Of a stretch of DNA of 64,000 bases, positions 27,665-41,240 are shown piece by piece (position 1 is the first letter of the stretch; every line of letters starts with the position of its first letter). Location of the stretch: positions 136,489,523-136,553,522 of the forward strand of contig CM066730.1 in assembly GCA_033961575.1 (NCBI GenBank). The letters are read 5' to 3'. The notes under the pieces are model-generated. The model was not told the DNA's origin. It saw only the letters and a program-made list of their open reading frames with translations, and made no database searches. The position numbers were made by a program, and so were the translations under genes. This DNA is from Aselliscus stoliczkanus. Taxonomy: Eukaryota > Chordata > Mammalia > Chiroptera > Hipposideridae.

Positions 27665-28140
27665 AGTCAATGACTCTCAGATCTTTATCTTTTGCCAAGA
27701 TCTCTTTCCTGGGTTCCAAACAAATGAGTCAAATGTTTACTGAATATTTCTATCCGGATAGCCCACAGGTATCCTCAGACCCAACATGTTCAAAGTCGAG
27801 CTCATTTTCTTCTCCCCAAAAGCCTGTTCTTACTCTTTTGACTTCCCTGCGTCAATGAACCATCTACTGTTCACCTTATTTTCTATGTTTTGCTGTCATA
27901 CCTGACTCCTGCCTCATAAATACCTATATCCACCTAATCCTCACCAATTCCATTTCTTACTATTAATATTTCTTGGCTCCATGTACATCTTTACTTCCCT
28001 CCTACAGCTGTGGCTCAGGCTTCAATCAATTTTCCGCAGTCTCCTAACTATGTTCTCTATCATGAGTCTTGGCTTCTGCTCTAGTCCATGTTCCACTGTG
28101 CAGTCAGAGCTGTCTTACTAGCAAGGTAAACCTGATGATT
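27665..28140 (+). repeat. L2, 5' part of a long copy
   Basis: 'acccaacatgttcaaagtcg', 'agctcattttcttctcccca', 'cctgactcctgcctcataaa', 'ctgctctagtccatgttcca' follow the late ORF2 region of L2. A different old repeat interrupts it at 28141 and the L2 resumes at about 28515. Confidence 0.7.
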
Positions 28141-28510
28141 CATTCATCTATTGAACAAGTATTTACTGAGTCCCTACCATGGGCCAGGTATTGGCCTAGT
28201 GGTTTGAGATACAGTCTCTACCTTCAGGGAATTTACAACCTGTTATTAAAGACAGCTGAAAATGGAAAACGAATTAATTTAGAAATTATAATGGTATAAA
28301 TGATGTAAAGGAAAAAAATAGGAAAAGTTTTGGAAAGGGTTGGTAGGGAAGTCTCTCTTAAGAGCTGACATCTAAAAGATACTAAGGAAACAGCCAGGAA
28401 AAGAAGGGGGTAAGAGCCCTTCCGGCAAAAGATCAGCATGTACAAAGGCCCTGAGGTGGGAAAGAATGAGATGTTGGACACTCTAAGATAAAGCCAATGT
28501 GTTCAGAACT
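28141..28510 (+). repeat. Ancient interspersed repeat (unassigned family) inside L2
   Basis: 'cattcatctattgaacaagt', 'ccatgggccaggtattggcc', 'gggaatttacaacctgttat', 'catgtacaaaggccctgagg'. Its position inside L2 shows it is not part of L2 and inserted later. Confidence 0.6.
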
Positions 28511-28514
28511 GACT

Positions 28515-29062
28515 ACGCTGTCAGAAATCTTGCAAGAACCCCACAGAGAGTTCAGGGTACAGTACAAACTCCTGTACATGGCATGTAACCTTCATGTAGC
28601 CTGTTTTCCTCTGGAGGCTCATTTTTTATCTTTTACTGCTTGCTTCCTGCCCTATTCCATGGCCCAAGCGAATACATGTTCCTCCATGGTCCTGGCTCAG
28701 CCCCTCCCCTCACATTGCTCCTTCTTCCTGGACTTCCTGTCCTTTCTACTCTTTACGTGGAATTCCTGTCATCCCTATTACTTGTCTTTAGGACTCAGCT
28801 TTGTTGTCACCTCTATCAAAGCCTTCCCTGGTTACTCCACTGCTGAAAAAGGCTCCTTTTTGCTTTTCTCAATATTGACCTGAGGTGCTATGTATAGCTC
28901 TAACCTAGGACTTAGCACACTATTATAATTTTGTCTCTTTCACATATTAGACTGAGGCCTTTGAGAAAGGGCAGCTTCCGGGTCTCCAGCCTGCCACATC
29001 CTAACACAGTGCCTGGTATGCAGTGAGCACTTCAGAGATGCCTCTGAATAAACACAGCTCAA
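28515..29062 (+). repeat. L2, 3' part of the long copy
   Basis: 'gtacagtacaaactcctgta', 'gccttccctggttactccac', 'tattagactgaggcctttga', 'aacacagtgcctggtatgca'. A 128-residue frame here (28497-28883) is translated L2 with no conserved enzyme motif. Confidence 0.85.
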
Positions 29063-31055
29063 ATTTGGCTCAATATGTGTATTTTTGTTTTTACAAAAAC
29101 ACTGACAGAACTTTTTTTTTTTATAAATCTCATTCTCTCTCTCATCTTTAGCAATGCAGTTTAAACTAAAACCAAGCCAATGAGCATCTGCAAACTATTA
29201 AAATGAGCCATCCAAAGAGTCCCTCCAAGCTAAACAGAACAAGGACAGAATAGAAAACCCCTTTAGATATAGCTTCTGATCAAGAAGATACCATCAGGTT
29301 CTCTGATGAAAAATGTCTAGGAATTGTCCTATGGTTGAGATTATGGTTCATGTTTTGGGACCAAGTAAAACAGTTGAAAGGCAGCATTATTTAATGAACA
29401 TAAGGGTAAAAAAAAACAGAAATAATTTAGTCCGAAGCATAAACTAGGATCTGTGTGATCCTGAAAAAGTCAATGACAAAATAGCAATTTGGTCCTCCTT
29501 CCACTCCCAGCAACCTGCCTTTTCAGGCTTATTTTAGTAGAATGCGTATAATTTAGAAGGTGGAATATATGTGAATGTTCAGTAACCAGAAAAATAAAAA
29601 TAAGAGTAGAATTATTTCAGAAATCCTGACGTAACCATCTCTTCCCAGTATTATGAAATTATCAGATGGCCTTGACTATATTTATAATGTAACTCCAAGG
29701 AAAGGTCTGTATAAACATGCCATGTAACTTTAAATGACTATGAAACTGGGTTTGTTCCTTCACCAATTATTTGGAAACCACTGATGAACTCTAGAGGAAG
29801 ACAGCAGCGAGAAATGAAACTTAAGAAATGATGGAAAAAATGACACAGCTAACGTAATTACTAAGCAAACCTGAGTAGATTAATATTTCGTTCTCACTAA
29901 CACAAACCAAAAAAATGACTTTCAGGGAAATAACACTAATCTGAGTGTTCTGCTTTATTGCAAGACAAGAGACAAATGGAAAAGAATATAAGAAGGTACA
30001 TTTAGGTTACGCTGAATTCAGATGTTATCATTAGAAGATCCTCAGCTGAAAGCTGATTAACACTCCTAAAAGATCCCAAGATTTACATTTTGAATAGGGT
30101 CGCTCAGAAATGAGTGCAAAACATATACCTTTGGTAAGTATGTCTTAGATGAAAAGCCAGATTGCGTAATGATCTGACTCTCCAATTGTGAACTACTGTT
30201 CGAGAGCAATTGTAGAGGAGATTGAAATGAGGAGCAGGTCCTTTTTCGTTTTATATAAAATGGCTAAAAAAAGTTCATTCACTGAAGTCTTATTGAATGA
30301 ATTCCCAATTAGAGGTTTCAATACCTTGGAGTCAGTCATACTCGCAGTAGGGAGAGATTAGGCTTTCTGGGAGAGGCAGAAATATAAAAAACTAAATTAT
30401 TTTATGGGTGGTTAGGAATAGCTGCTCTCTTTACCTCGGTGATATCAGCAGTTATGGAAAATGCCATTATATGGGAACTAAATTTCATCTAATGAAGGGA
30501 CTGAACATCTACCTACCTTTGAACAGGCAGGAAAGGAAAAAAAGTTCGATTTGCAGAGAAGACAGGTAGCCTTGCAGAACTGTTCATAGGTCAGGGGAAG
30601 AAACAGCTGGGAACAAACCACCCAGGGGGGGTTTGGCCCATAAAGAAAGTTCGAATGTCCATGAAGTGGAATGAATGTATCTGAAGAGGAAAGTTTATAC
30701 ACAAGACGGTATTTCTGTTTGTCCTATTGGGACAGCAAAGGACTCTCAGCTCTAAATTATCAAATTTTATCCGGTTAATGGATGAGGGCCAACCACAATA
30801 CACAGGTCACCGAAAAGAAGGCATCTCCATTCTTTTCTCCCTTGATAAATAAGGCTCTACTTATTACTGGTAAGAGACAGGGCAGTGACTGGGCCTATCA
30901 CTGCTTGGGGCTACTCCCAGGGAAAAGAGCTCCCTCATTCTCACACCCTTTATATTCCACATGTATTTGTGATTGCCTGGGGTGTGCAGGCCCTGAGTTA
31001 AATCCCAACGAAGCTGCTCTCAGAAAACTTACATTCTTATCGTGCTAAAGGAAAG
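29063..31055. other. NFIA: Intronic sequence, no repeat recognised
   Basis: About 2 kb of unique AT-rich sequence. Overlapping short frames on both strands near 30480-31048 show no domain. Confidence 0.4.
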
Positions 31056-31059
31056 TTTA

Positions 31060-31405
31060 CTTCATCAACACTGCTCCTCCATGGAACTTTAATTTCTCTT
31101 TCTGTGAACTCCCCAGTGGCTTGTGAGCACCTAAGGAAAGGGAATGCGGCTTTGTCATCTGGGCCCTGGACCCGTCAGTGCATTTCAGGTGTGCTCAGTC
31201 AACGTTGCCAAGGTGAAGAGAGAACTTCTGCTTGTCTTATGGCATAGCTCTTACTAGTTTATCTGACAGTTATTTGTTTACTTGTCTCAGCTCCGCACTC
31301 CTACAACAAGCCAGGCAAGGGCAGGGTTGTGTCTCATTAGCTGATAATGCACACAGGGCTCAGCACAAACCCTTACTCTAGTTTTGTAATAAATATTCAG
31401 TGATT
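31060..31405 (+). repeat. Two consecutive L2 3' ends
   Basis: 31060-31210 ('ccagtggcttgtgagcacct', 'gtgctcagtcaacgttgcc') and 31245-31405 ('tttacttgtctcagctccgc', 'gcaagggcagggttgtgtct', 'gtaataaatattcagtgatt'). Confidence 0.65.
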
Positions 31406-32140
31406 CAGATGAGTGACTTGAGACACCCTTATTTGGTAGCCTTCGAAAGCACCATGTAAACCCCACCTCCAATGCTATATTCCTGATGGCACATTAAGCC
31501 CCAAATCTAAAATTTTGGTCTGATTTTTTTTATTATACATTGGCTATTTAAATGATTCTGCCATTCATTGATGACATCTGAGATATGCATTTTAAGAATA
31601 ATTACTTATTTCAAACAAATGCTAAAAATTTAGACATCTACTACAAAAGAACATAGCAGCAATAAACATTCTGTTTGTGTGATTAATATTTATGGAGAAA
31701 ATTTCAATTGGTAGTCTGCTGATGATAAATATTAAGATTGGCATACGGTGTTGGACCGACAATAAGACTGAAATATATCTATATCTAGAAAGTTGTACCT
31801 GAGAATTTGTAAAACAAAGAAATGATATTTGCTAACTAATAATATGGATGAGGTGTTTTGAGATTTTTCAGATGAAAAGGATTGTTATAAATGCATTTGT
31901 AATATGATTGTCATTCTGGTTTATTATAGCACATCAAGGAGTTGTCATATAATGTAGTCTTAGCTGAAAAGAAGGATGAATCAAAAAGAGGTTTCAGAAG
32001 TATACATCATGGGACTTACGGACTGCTGAGTTCCTTCTTTTGTTGCTCCAAATTTCCCTGCCCTGTTATTCAATACAGGTACCTCATACATGTTTTTTTT
32101 TGTTTGCCTTATCCATAAAGATAAAGTCAATAATTGGTTT
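31406..32140. other. NFIA: AT-rich intronic sequence
   Basis: No repeat or gene recognised. Confidence 0.4.
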
Positions 32141-32144
32141 ACTG

Positions 32145-32280
32145 CTTTCATTCAACACATGTTTGTTGAATGCCTATTATACAGCAAGTACGGTACGAGG
32201 TCCTGGAGATACAATAAGAACTAACACAAAGTCTCTACTCTGGGGGCTTACATTTCCAGTTAAGGAAGACTTTACACCAA
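32145..32280 (+). repeat. Ancient interspersed repeat (unassigned family), 5' piece
   Basis: 'ttcattcaacacatgtttgt', 'tgaatgcctattatacagca', 'ctctgggggcttacatttcc'. The 150-residue frame at 32040-32492 overlaps this piece and is not taken as a gene. Confidence 0.6.
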
Positions 32281-33145
32281 GATTTCCAGTTATGTATTTG
32301 TCTAAAATTGGGCCTTTTTATAAGACCTTTCTAGGAAAACATTCACAACTAGCAAAGACTATTGTAATGTCCTCCTGTGCTGAGGCTGAGGTTGTCCAGA
32401 CATCTCCATGGTTGACAGCTACAGACACATCCATGGTTCCCAGCCTGCCTTACAGTAAGGAGGGACCACTACTGCAAAGTGAATGGAAGTGATACAATCA
32501 ACTTCTATTCTCACCTGCCTGAAAAGAAATGCCTGCCCTAGACACTCCCTCTTCCTCTTTTGATGAGCTAGAACAGTTTCTACCATGCAGACAAAGACAG
32601 TGCCCGTGGAATATCAGAGCAATAAGACAGAAGGAAACTGGGAGCCTGAATGACAGTGTGGGGAAGAACCACCCTACCAACTTAGCCTGATCATCTGGGA
32701 GAGCTACCAAAAAGAAAAATAGATTTCAGTATACTTCAACCACTGTATTTTTTTGGTCTCTTTGTTATAGTAGCCTAGTAGTTAACCTAACCATCATAAG
32801 TGCCAATCCCTCCCTTTAGAATCCAGTGTCACAAATTAGTAGCACATATGCCAATTCCAGTCTGTGGACGTATTTTGCTTGGCTAGCACAGTACGAAATT
32901 TTTTGGTTTTTGCTTTTTTGCATGTGAATGTTTTTAAACTGGGAGTGCGCTTACCAATGTATCACATCCCCCAATACTCTTCATTGTATTTCATTTATTC
33001 AAATGATATGTAAGGACCCTGTAGGCACATAAATTTGTGGTGCTTACTGGGTATCTTTTCTGTACTTTAATCCACTGGCACAGTGGGGAGACAATGGATG
33101 GATGGTTGGTATCATTCATCCGATAAAAAAAAAAACATCGGTGTT
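32281..33145. other. NFIA: Intronic sequence, no repeat recognised
   Basis: Nothing identifiable; a short A-run lies at 33126. Confidence 0.4.
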
Positions 33146-33149
33146 TCAT

Positions 33150-33375
33150 GATTTCCTTGAGAGTTACGTTTAGACTCCTTAGTTAGGTATTTAAAGCCCT
33201 TCAAAATCTTGCTTCTAATTACACCTTTTCAGTATTGTCTTTCAATACTACCCAAATACATGTTCTCTGTGCTTCAGCCAACATGTCCCATCTGCTATTC
33301 TTCAAACACTGATATGTTCCATCCTCCATGTCAGGGTTCATATCGGTGCTTTCCTGAAATGCCCCCACCAAAATA
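33150..33375 (+). repeat. L2 fragment
   Basis: 'tttaaagcccttcaaaatct', 'tgcttcagccaacatgtccc', 'catcctccatgtcagggttc' follow the pre-terminal region of L2. A short (TAAA)n follows it. Confidence 0.55.
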
Positions 33376-33882
33376 AATAAATAAATAAAAACAAAGATAC
33401 CAATACATATAAAGATTTCCATAGTAAAATAGTTTTGGAAAACACTATCACACCCACCCTTGAAGAATGACAAGGAATATTTATGTGTCAAAGCCTCTGA
33501 GAATTCCTGCAATAAATTGACTTTCTTAATATTATTTGGCTCAGTTATTTCCCAAATAATTTGATAAGAATATCACTTGGTTTTACCAAATGTTGTCCTT
33601 TAGATACATTGTTCTGCTCCTTTTCCTATTTTCCCCATTTGGTTTATGTACCAATGGACTGAGGGGAAAGCAGAAACTCAACTCTGAGCTAATTAAAACT
33701 TTTAATGCAAGGCCCAGGGACACTCCACATCTTAACTTGCAATCACCTTAACACATCTACATTAGAAAAAAATGGATCAAGCTAGTGACAGGTATTTTAA
33801 AGTTATACTACCTATTTGAAAAATTTATCTATAGAACCTGAGAACCTCTCCAGGGTCTATAGATTATCATCAAAAGTACAGC

Positions 33883-34075
33883 TTTCATTTATCCAGTATT
33901 TACTATGTATTTGGTACTCTGCTAGCACTTTAGACATATTAGCTCTAATTCTTTGTGTAACTTCACACAGTTGGCAATATTCTGATCTTACAGAAAAGAA
34001 AGCTTAAGCTCAGAAAGGTTAAGTGACTTGCTTATGGTCACACAGCTAGTGGCAGAATGAGAACACAGGTTTGTT
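33883..34075 (-). repeat. MIR SINE
   Basis: 'agtatttactatgtatttgg', 'gctcagaaaggttaagtgac', 'ttgcttatggtcacacagct' in reverse MIR order. Confidence 0.85.
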
Positions 34076-36509
34076 TAGTTTTTTTAATCAAATAAATTTT
34101 TTCACTTTAACCCATCATATATAACACCAGAGACTTGATTATCCAGTCTAACCCAAAGGTCTTATCACATCTTTTCCCCAATTCCTATAGTTAATAAGAG
34201 TAGTATTTCATGAAATTACATTTGATTGTTCAATGACTTCAAATAAAGAGGATTTATGAGTTTGAGTTACAAGTGATCAAGCAATCAATTAAAGGACTCC
34301 ATCTAATAGGTAGCAAAACATCTAAATAAAAGGTAAAAAAAGATTTTTATTTATTTGTATGTTTAGAAATACTGGATACACAACATGAAATGAACTGGAA
34401 ATGAAGGGCTCGTAAGGGTCATCTAGTAATGGCTTAACAGTTATTGTGTCATAACAAAGAATTTTAGACTAATAAAATAATAAGATTTAATTTTAAAAAT
34501 ATAATTTATTTAATATGTTTGCTTTCCTTTAACTTCTCATTTACCTCGATTTTGTCCTTTGGAACAGGCAGAATAAATCTAATCTGTCTTTCTTTTACTA
34601 TCCTTTAAATATGTGAAGACAGTCTCTCAATCCTTAATTTTCTCCCCTCCAGGGTAAATATATTTTCTTTCATTGTTTGGTCAGGTCAACAAATGATTTT
34701 CTCCTACACATTTAGAAACATGAATTTATTAGGCCTATAATAAGCAGAAATTGGCATTTTGCAAGTAGACTCAACTACAAATTAGTTCTATACAAGAACT
34801 AACACTTGCTTTATGAAATCTTTTTAAGCACTGTAAAAAAAAATTTTTTTAATAAAAAAAAAGAAAATTTTGCTTTATGTTAGAAAAAGTAAGTTTCAAT
34901 ATAATTAGCATAAGATCAGTATTTTATAAATATTTTAAAATTAATTTGTTTGTAACACCATAAACTTACAAGTATTTTTTAATTAACCTGGTTTTGAAAA
35001 AGGGTTTTGAAGCAATTTTATTGTTTTTAGGTTTTGAATCAAAGTTTCCTCTAAACTTGGACAGTAACAACTGATAATCTACAGATGGATCAAATTATTT
35101 GTAATAGCTTCAGTTTCTGCCTAGAAACTCTTACATATACTCGAGAAAAATAAGGAAATTTATTCTCTGAATACATCAGAAACTGATTATCTTAAGTGAA
35201 ACAGACATGAAACTGGATCACCTGCGGGCTACCCTGGTTTATGGATGTGAAACAGCAAACGACCTTAATGCCCACTGTCCTGTTCTTCCTTTCTGGTTTA
35301 CTTCACATGGTTGTGAAGCCATTCAGAGAGAGCGCTGCTTGCTAACCCTGAGGACATGTGCAATGACAAGAAAAAAAGATGACCAGGGGCCAGGTGCTAA
35401 TTTTAAGACACTCAAGGCCAATTTAGGTCCACCAAGCATGGAAAGAAAATCATTCATGAACTGAAACAATATATTTAAAAAGAATCCTTGTTATTATTTT
35501 CCTAAAACTACAAAAAGAAAGAAATTACAAATAGGTAGATGTGGTTTTCCAAACACACAATAAAATTAATGTTTGGAACCACAAGATACAAAGAGCTTTC
35601 CTCTTTTTAAAAGTCATTTGCTTTGTGCAATTCTTGTTCACTTACCCAGCAATTACTTAGTTACTGATGCATAATTCACAGTGTTTATTAAATTATAGAC
35701 TCTATATTATACATTTCTGGCAATACTATGGCATGCCACAAATCGTGTGGGCCACTAGACTTTGAAGTTTGCTGGCTTAGCACAAACACAAAGTATTTTA
35801 GAAGTACCAGAAAACTCTTTGTGAAATATAACAGAATGAATTAGACTGTTCAGGCCATGTCGTGTTAGCACAATGGAGAAACACTTTTAAGACTTTAAAG
35901 TCATGTAATACAATTCTAGGCTGGATTTTTCTTGTTAAAAAAAGTAGAATGGGAGTGATTGGAAGAGAAAAGGACCAATATTTGACAACAGAAATCAGCA
36001 TAACCTTTTAACTGCAGCAGCCATGGGTGACTGCCCTTTGACCTTGAAAGATTATGTGGGATTTCAATGACAACAGCTGGAAGTGAGCATGTGTGAATAG
36101 GGAACACAGATCTGAGGCCTGGTACAAAAGACTGCACAATCTCTGCCCAGATCAGAGTGCTGATTAGAAATTGTTTCCTAGTCCTGGCCTAATAGAGTGT
36201 GATAATGAAAGGATTTTAAAAATTCTTCCAGCAAGAAATCATTGGTAGATCTCTTTTACACCCACTCTCCCCTTTCAGCCCCTCAAATCTTCTAGACTTT
36301 CATAAGTAACAGGCCCACCTTGCTTATGAATATGGTTAAAAACAAAATTTTGTTTCACGAGTTACTTTTCATAGACAAAATTTCTGTAAGTTCTTGAGTT
36401 CCACTCCTGAGCTTTAAAATAACCTCTATTGTGGCATTTCGCATAGGGTGTCGTTATTTTTTGTTTAAGGATCTGTCACACAGACACACACACATGCACA
36501 CGCACACAA
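34076..36509. other. NFIA: AT-rich intronic sequence
   Basis: 34420-35000 is very AT-rich with T- and A-runs. 35190-35460 is less so and unique; its 85-residue frame has no domain. No RNA gene seen. Confidence 0.4.
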
Positions 36510-36620
36510 CTTGAGTGAGAACTCAATGAAAGTAGAAACTGTGTCTCTCCTCTTTTTAATTCCACCATTTGTACAGTGTATAACACATGGTGGGTCCTCA
36601 GTATATGTATGACAAATGAA
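36510..36620 (+). repeat. L2 3' end
   Basis: 'gaactcaatgaaagtagaaa', 'ctgtgtctctcctcttttta', 'ggtgggtcctcagtatatgt'. Confidence 0.6.
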
Positions 36621-39405
36621 CACAGAAATAAAACAGTTCTTCTCCACTGACTCTTTTTATTTTTCCTGAGATATAAAGGTAGTTTCCCACACAAACATTT
36701 AATAATTTCATTTTTTTTTCTTCAATTTCACATATACATTAGCAATTTTTTTTAGTTAATTCTTTAGGTATGTTTACCCAACAAGAACATATTAGAAAGA
36801 TGAGTCATTCCTTCCTTTTAAAGATAAGGTAACATAACCTAGCAGAGCGATTTGAATGCTTGGTGAATGTGGTCACTTCGATCCATAATACCGTCAATGA
36901 ATGACATTCATTGAGCTGAAATGCACATAAATTGACGCAGGTGCACTCTCAGATTCCTATGTAGAGTCCCCATACTTGCTGACATTGCTTTGAAACCACC
37001 AGAATAATGCCACATAATTACTGAAAGGACATCGGGTTATGACTCATTTATGTTGTTTTGGTTTTACCATACACTCTTATCTAACATTGCATTGCTGCGA
37101 ATTTTGCTAACTACTCTAGCTCTGGATTTTGCTAACTACTCTACTTTCTACATCAAATTAGCAACTCCTTAGCTTCAGTAGAAGTTGGTTTTTCCTTTAT
37201 GCAAATAATACCCTAAGTTGGGCAAAAACCAACCTGACTGTGTGGTATGAAACAAGCAGAGGCTGGTGAAATTGACTTCCAAATCAGACATGGGTTGTCT
37301 GCCTACATCCTTCTATAGCAACTCTAGATGTTATTCCAAACAAGCCATGGGACAAATTGTTTTTCAGAACAGACCGAATCCATTTGCCGTTTCAGAATTC
37401 TATAAACAGAGTATTAAGGAATTCAAGTCCCACAGCAACTATATGGGCGTTGGCTTTGATTTTTATGGGAGTTTCTGCCAAACTCACATATTTGTAGAAC
37501 TATTGGTTTAGACTATCCTTTGCAGCTCAGAGCAAGAGGCAACCCATGCTTGTGATCTCAGTTCACTTTAAGGACTGGGTCTTGTCGGTGACAGGTATAC
37601 ATGATAAATGTTCCAGAAGGCTGACCTAATTTCCGTTGAAGTGAGTGTTTTGCTAAGGACATTCCTTCAAAGTGTCAGTATGCAACCAAAGATTCAAGGA
37701 AGCCAGTGTCCATTCTCCTTAGCGAGTTATTACCGTTGCTATGAAAGTTCACTTAAAATGAAGTTAATTCTGCCTCACCTGTCAAGCTTCTCCAGACCTA
37801 CTTTTGACTTTAAATAAGTTATATAATTGAAAATAAATAATTATCAATGTAAGTTTCATAGTTTTTAGTCACTTGTGGTCAGAAAAACCAAACACGCTAG
37901 GCTAAATATAAATCAAGGTAAACCTGCAATGTATTATATTTGTCTTTTCTCTTGTAAAGGGATCAATACAGCAATAGGTTCATTCATTTTGTCCTTCAAA
38001 AATTATATTTGCAAGGCATTATTTACATATAATATAGTACGAAGGACAGTATTACGGAAATTAGAATCCTAAATATCCTAAGCCTGCTTCCTCTTACGTA
38101 AATGGCACTAATGTTTGTACCCACTTCATAAATTTGTTAGGAATAATGAAATAATGCACTAAAAATATGTAGTAAAGAACCTAGGGCACAAAATGTATCC
38201 AAAAGTGATAGATACCATTACAAATAATAAATACATTCTTTATATATCTTAGATCTTAAATCATGTAGGGAATTTTTAAAAGAAAAAAAACAGGTAGAAA
38301 TAACTAGGTTCTTTTGATGTGGGAGAGTAAATAATGTAGGTATTCACATCAAAGTTGTGTACATAAATAAAAATGTTGATCGTATAATTTTATTGCAGTG
38401 AACTTTTGAGTAAAAATAAAATCATTTTCTAAAGCAAATAACACAAAGCTTATCATTAAAAACAAGTCCTCTGGTATGTCTTAGGTTTTTCTAAAGTGAG
38501 ATATAACAGTATTCAGCTTCCTAATTATTTTAAATAAAATGGGTATAAATTTTAGGAATTTAATTACTAAATACAATCTTATTTGTAGTATTTATAAGAT
38601 ATAACTATTTATAATGTCTAAAATAATTTTAAATACAGATCTCATCTATTCTTTAAATGTACATTGACCATTTATATGGGCCAAACATACCCTAGCTATG
38701 AGAATATGTATTTTGGTTTTATATTTTGGGGGTGATACTATAGATAATCAAGAAATGGACCCTAAGACATCTTTTTTGCAGACAAAGTATCTAATTCTTC
38801 AATACGTAATGTATAGGAATATTTAGAAAAAGAGAGAGTGAAACAACACGTTTTTGTGTTTTTTGCCAGTTACACTTTATTTTTTAAACAATTTGGTTTG
38901 TTGAAAATTCTTGTTGGTAACTAAATGCATGCTAGCTACCTGTTATGGAAAACAGGTATTTAGAAATGTAATTTTTCAAGTGAAAGCTATTTAAACTTTT
39001 TTAAATGTGAAAATATTTTGGATGGTATAAAAATGCATACGAAATAAGCAATATTAACATTAAATGTAGAAATACGTTTTGGACACAAGCTATCCTCTAG
39101 TCCCAAGCTTCCACACTTCAGCTTATTTCAATATAAATGGAGAGACATCAGAAAGCATCATTAAAGAAAGGGTCTTAATTCTTTATAGCTTTAAATCAAT
39201 GCTAAAGGAATTTGTCCTTTTAGGCAGAAGAATGATCGACATGTTTCATTTGACTGACTTTGATCATTGAAGCACTTGATGATGCAGGCCATTTCCTTGA
39301 TTTTAGGGAGCAGAACCTTTGTGTGACTCACAGAATGGGCCAAGCACATCTTAGACTCCACTTCAGCTAAGTCAGAGCACCAGGGTTCTCGGAATTTCTG
39401 CAGTG
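36621..39405. other. NFIA: AT-rich plain; 36850-37500 is unique and may be conserved
   Basis: 37099-37148 is a 2 x 25-bp near-perfect tandem duplication (attttgctaactactcta). A degenerate MIR 3' half may lie at 38095-38215. 38215-39070 is extremely AT-rich with nothing recognisable. Confidence 0.4.
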
Positions 39406-39409
39406 TTTC

Positions 39410-39615
39410 TCATCAGGGTGATCAGCACTCTGAGGGGTATTTCTTCCAGTGTTCAGAACTACCCTGTATGCTGTAGGACAGTTCGCACCCCTGGCCTCCA
39501 CCACTGAATGCCAGCAACATCCCCTATGTGACAGCCAAAAATGCCCTCACACATTTCTGAACACCCCTCAAGGAGGGCCATATTGTCCCCTGGTGAAATA
39601 CACTCTTAAGTGTAT
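39410..39615 (-). repeat. MER20 (hAT-Charlie) element
   Basis: Reverse order of MER20: 'ccctgtatgctgtaggacag', 'ccaccactgaatgccagcaa', 'tgacagccaaaaatgccctc', 'attgtcccctggtgaaatac'. MER20s can act as uterine regulatory elements in placentals (literature knowledge); nothing here shows that. Confidence 0.75.
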
Positions 39616-40980
39616 GGAATACTGCCTTACATATCTCATTAGGTATTTAATACTATGTAATTCAGCCCACTACTGAACTAGCTATTGTCTCTGTAATTAG
39701 AATACAAACTCTTATAAGCCAGTGAGTAATTATTACAATCCATTTGAAATTCCCTTTCATTCTCAGTCATGCCCTCTACTCCTTATCCTTACCAAAGTAT
39801 CTAGTTCAGATATTACAGGTAGAACTTGATTTTTTAAAAATTGATTATATTCGAACTACTATCTGCTTTGTTTGGGGGAAGGAATCTCATTTATATGGTC
39901 CATAAATACAAAACATCCATTTTGGACTTTTTGGAAGAGTCTTGATTTCAAATACTTGTCTGTATATGTATGTAAACATGTTGGCCAAGCCTCTTTGATC
40001 CCCTCTTGTTGCCGGAAAGATATGTTACTGTCAGTAAACCCCCAGGAATCACACAGAACGTTTTGTTTGTCCACGAGAGCATCCTTGTTCCTAAAAGTCC
40101 ACAGACTCTACAGAAATATGAAATAACATGTAAAAATTGAAAATAAATGTGCATTATGTTCTCTGCTCTAAATGAAAAGATGTAGGTGAAATAAGACATG
40201 GGGCCAAAGGGATCCAAGTTGCTATGGCTAAACTCAACCAACAGCGCTCTGAAAATAGACAGGAAACAAAACTAAGCAACAACAGGCTACACGATGTAAA
40301 CCAACCAGGAATTCCAATGAGTGCCTTTGTCTCCACTGCTTTTTCAGGAGGAGGGCAGCTCCTCCAGTGCTAATATTTATTTTTTCTCTTATCATCCTGA
40401 TACTTTATTGAATACCTGTCATTTTTCCAAAAGGAAGAGCCTAGGGTAGCTACTCAGTGCCAGGTTGCACAGAAGTCCTTCTGCTTTGTGATCACAAAGG
40501 GGCCCTCCCTTTGCTCAATTCCTACCCTAACACTAGGAAATCTATGAAAGCTCCTCAGGTTGTAGGAAAGTCACAGAGCAGGGGGAGCCTGTGTGCATGC
40601 ATGCATATGTGTACATATATGTATGTGTGTTCAATTTAGTTTACTCCCTCCAAAACAAGCACTTCCTTGTCAGATGTAACTGTCAGGGGCACTTGAAATA
40701 AAGTATTTTTCACTAACATAGGCATTCCTGGCCTTCACTGTCGCCATTAGCAACAATGCTATGAGGGACGTGACTGGAGGCTAATCTGAACATGGAACCC
40801 TTCTGGACACAGCTGGTGAAGTCAATAGCATCCTGCTCTATTATACAGCAAACAGTATGAAAAAGTCAGTAAGCTCGATGGCCAATTCTGAGTTTCCAAC
40901 TACTATCAAAAAGGTTAGGAAAAACCTAATGCAGTTCTATTTTTAAAGGTACTTTAATTATAAACCTTAAGTGTTCTCTA
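39616..40980. other. NFIA: Intronic sequence, no repeat recognised
   Basis: Contains a short gcatgcatgcatatgtgtac alternating purine/pyrimidine stretch at about 40593-40630. Otherwise nothing identifiable. Confidence 0.4.
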
Positions 40981-40989
40981 CAGCCTAAT

Positions 40990-41240
40990 TCTTAGTTCAT
41001 CCAACAAACATCTGTGGATGCTAACCTAGGAGCAAAGTAGAGTCGGTGAACTGGGAACAAATGTCAGCATACTCCCTGTCCTCAAAGGCTCACAATCACA
41101 GTCTAGCACAATGCCTTTCAAAGAAGAACCAGGAAGAAGGCTTGATTCACTCCTGCAAGACCCAATTCAAATGTCACCACCTTTTGATTTCATTTCTGTA
41201 CCCTTAGAGCATCACAGTCCTCTATACTGTAGGCTCAATA
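40990..41240 (+). repeat. Ancient repeat piece followed by L2 3' end
   Basis: 40990-41120 ('catccaacaaacatctgtgg', 'ctgtcctcaaaggctcacaa') belongs to the unassigned family. 41125-41240 ('ccaattcaaatgtcaccacc', 'gtaggctcaataaatattga') is L2. Confidence 0.55.

Noticed and set aside
28497..28883. 128-residue frame as a gene
   Set aside because: It is translated L2 3' sequence.
32040..32492. 150-residue plus-strand frame as a gene
   Set aside because: It overlaps an ancient repeat, has no domain, and is not bordered by convincing splice or promoter signals.
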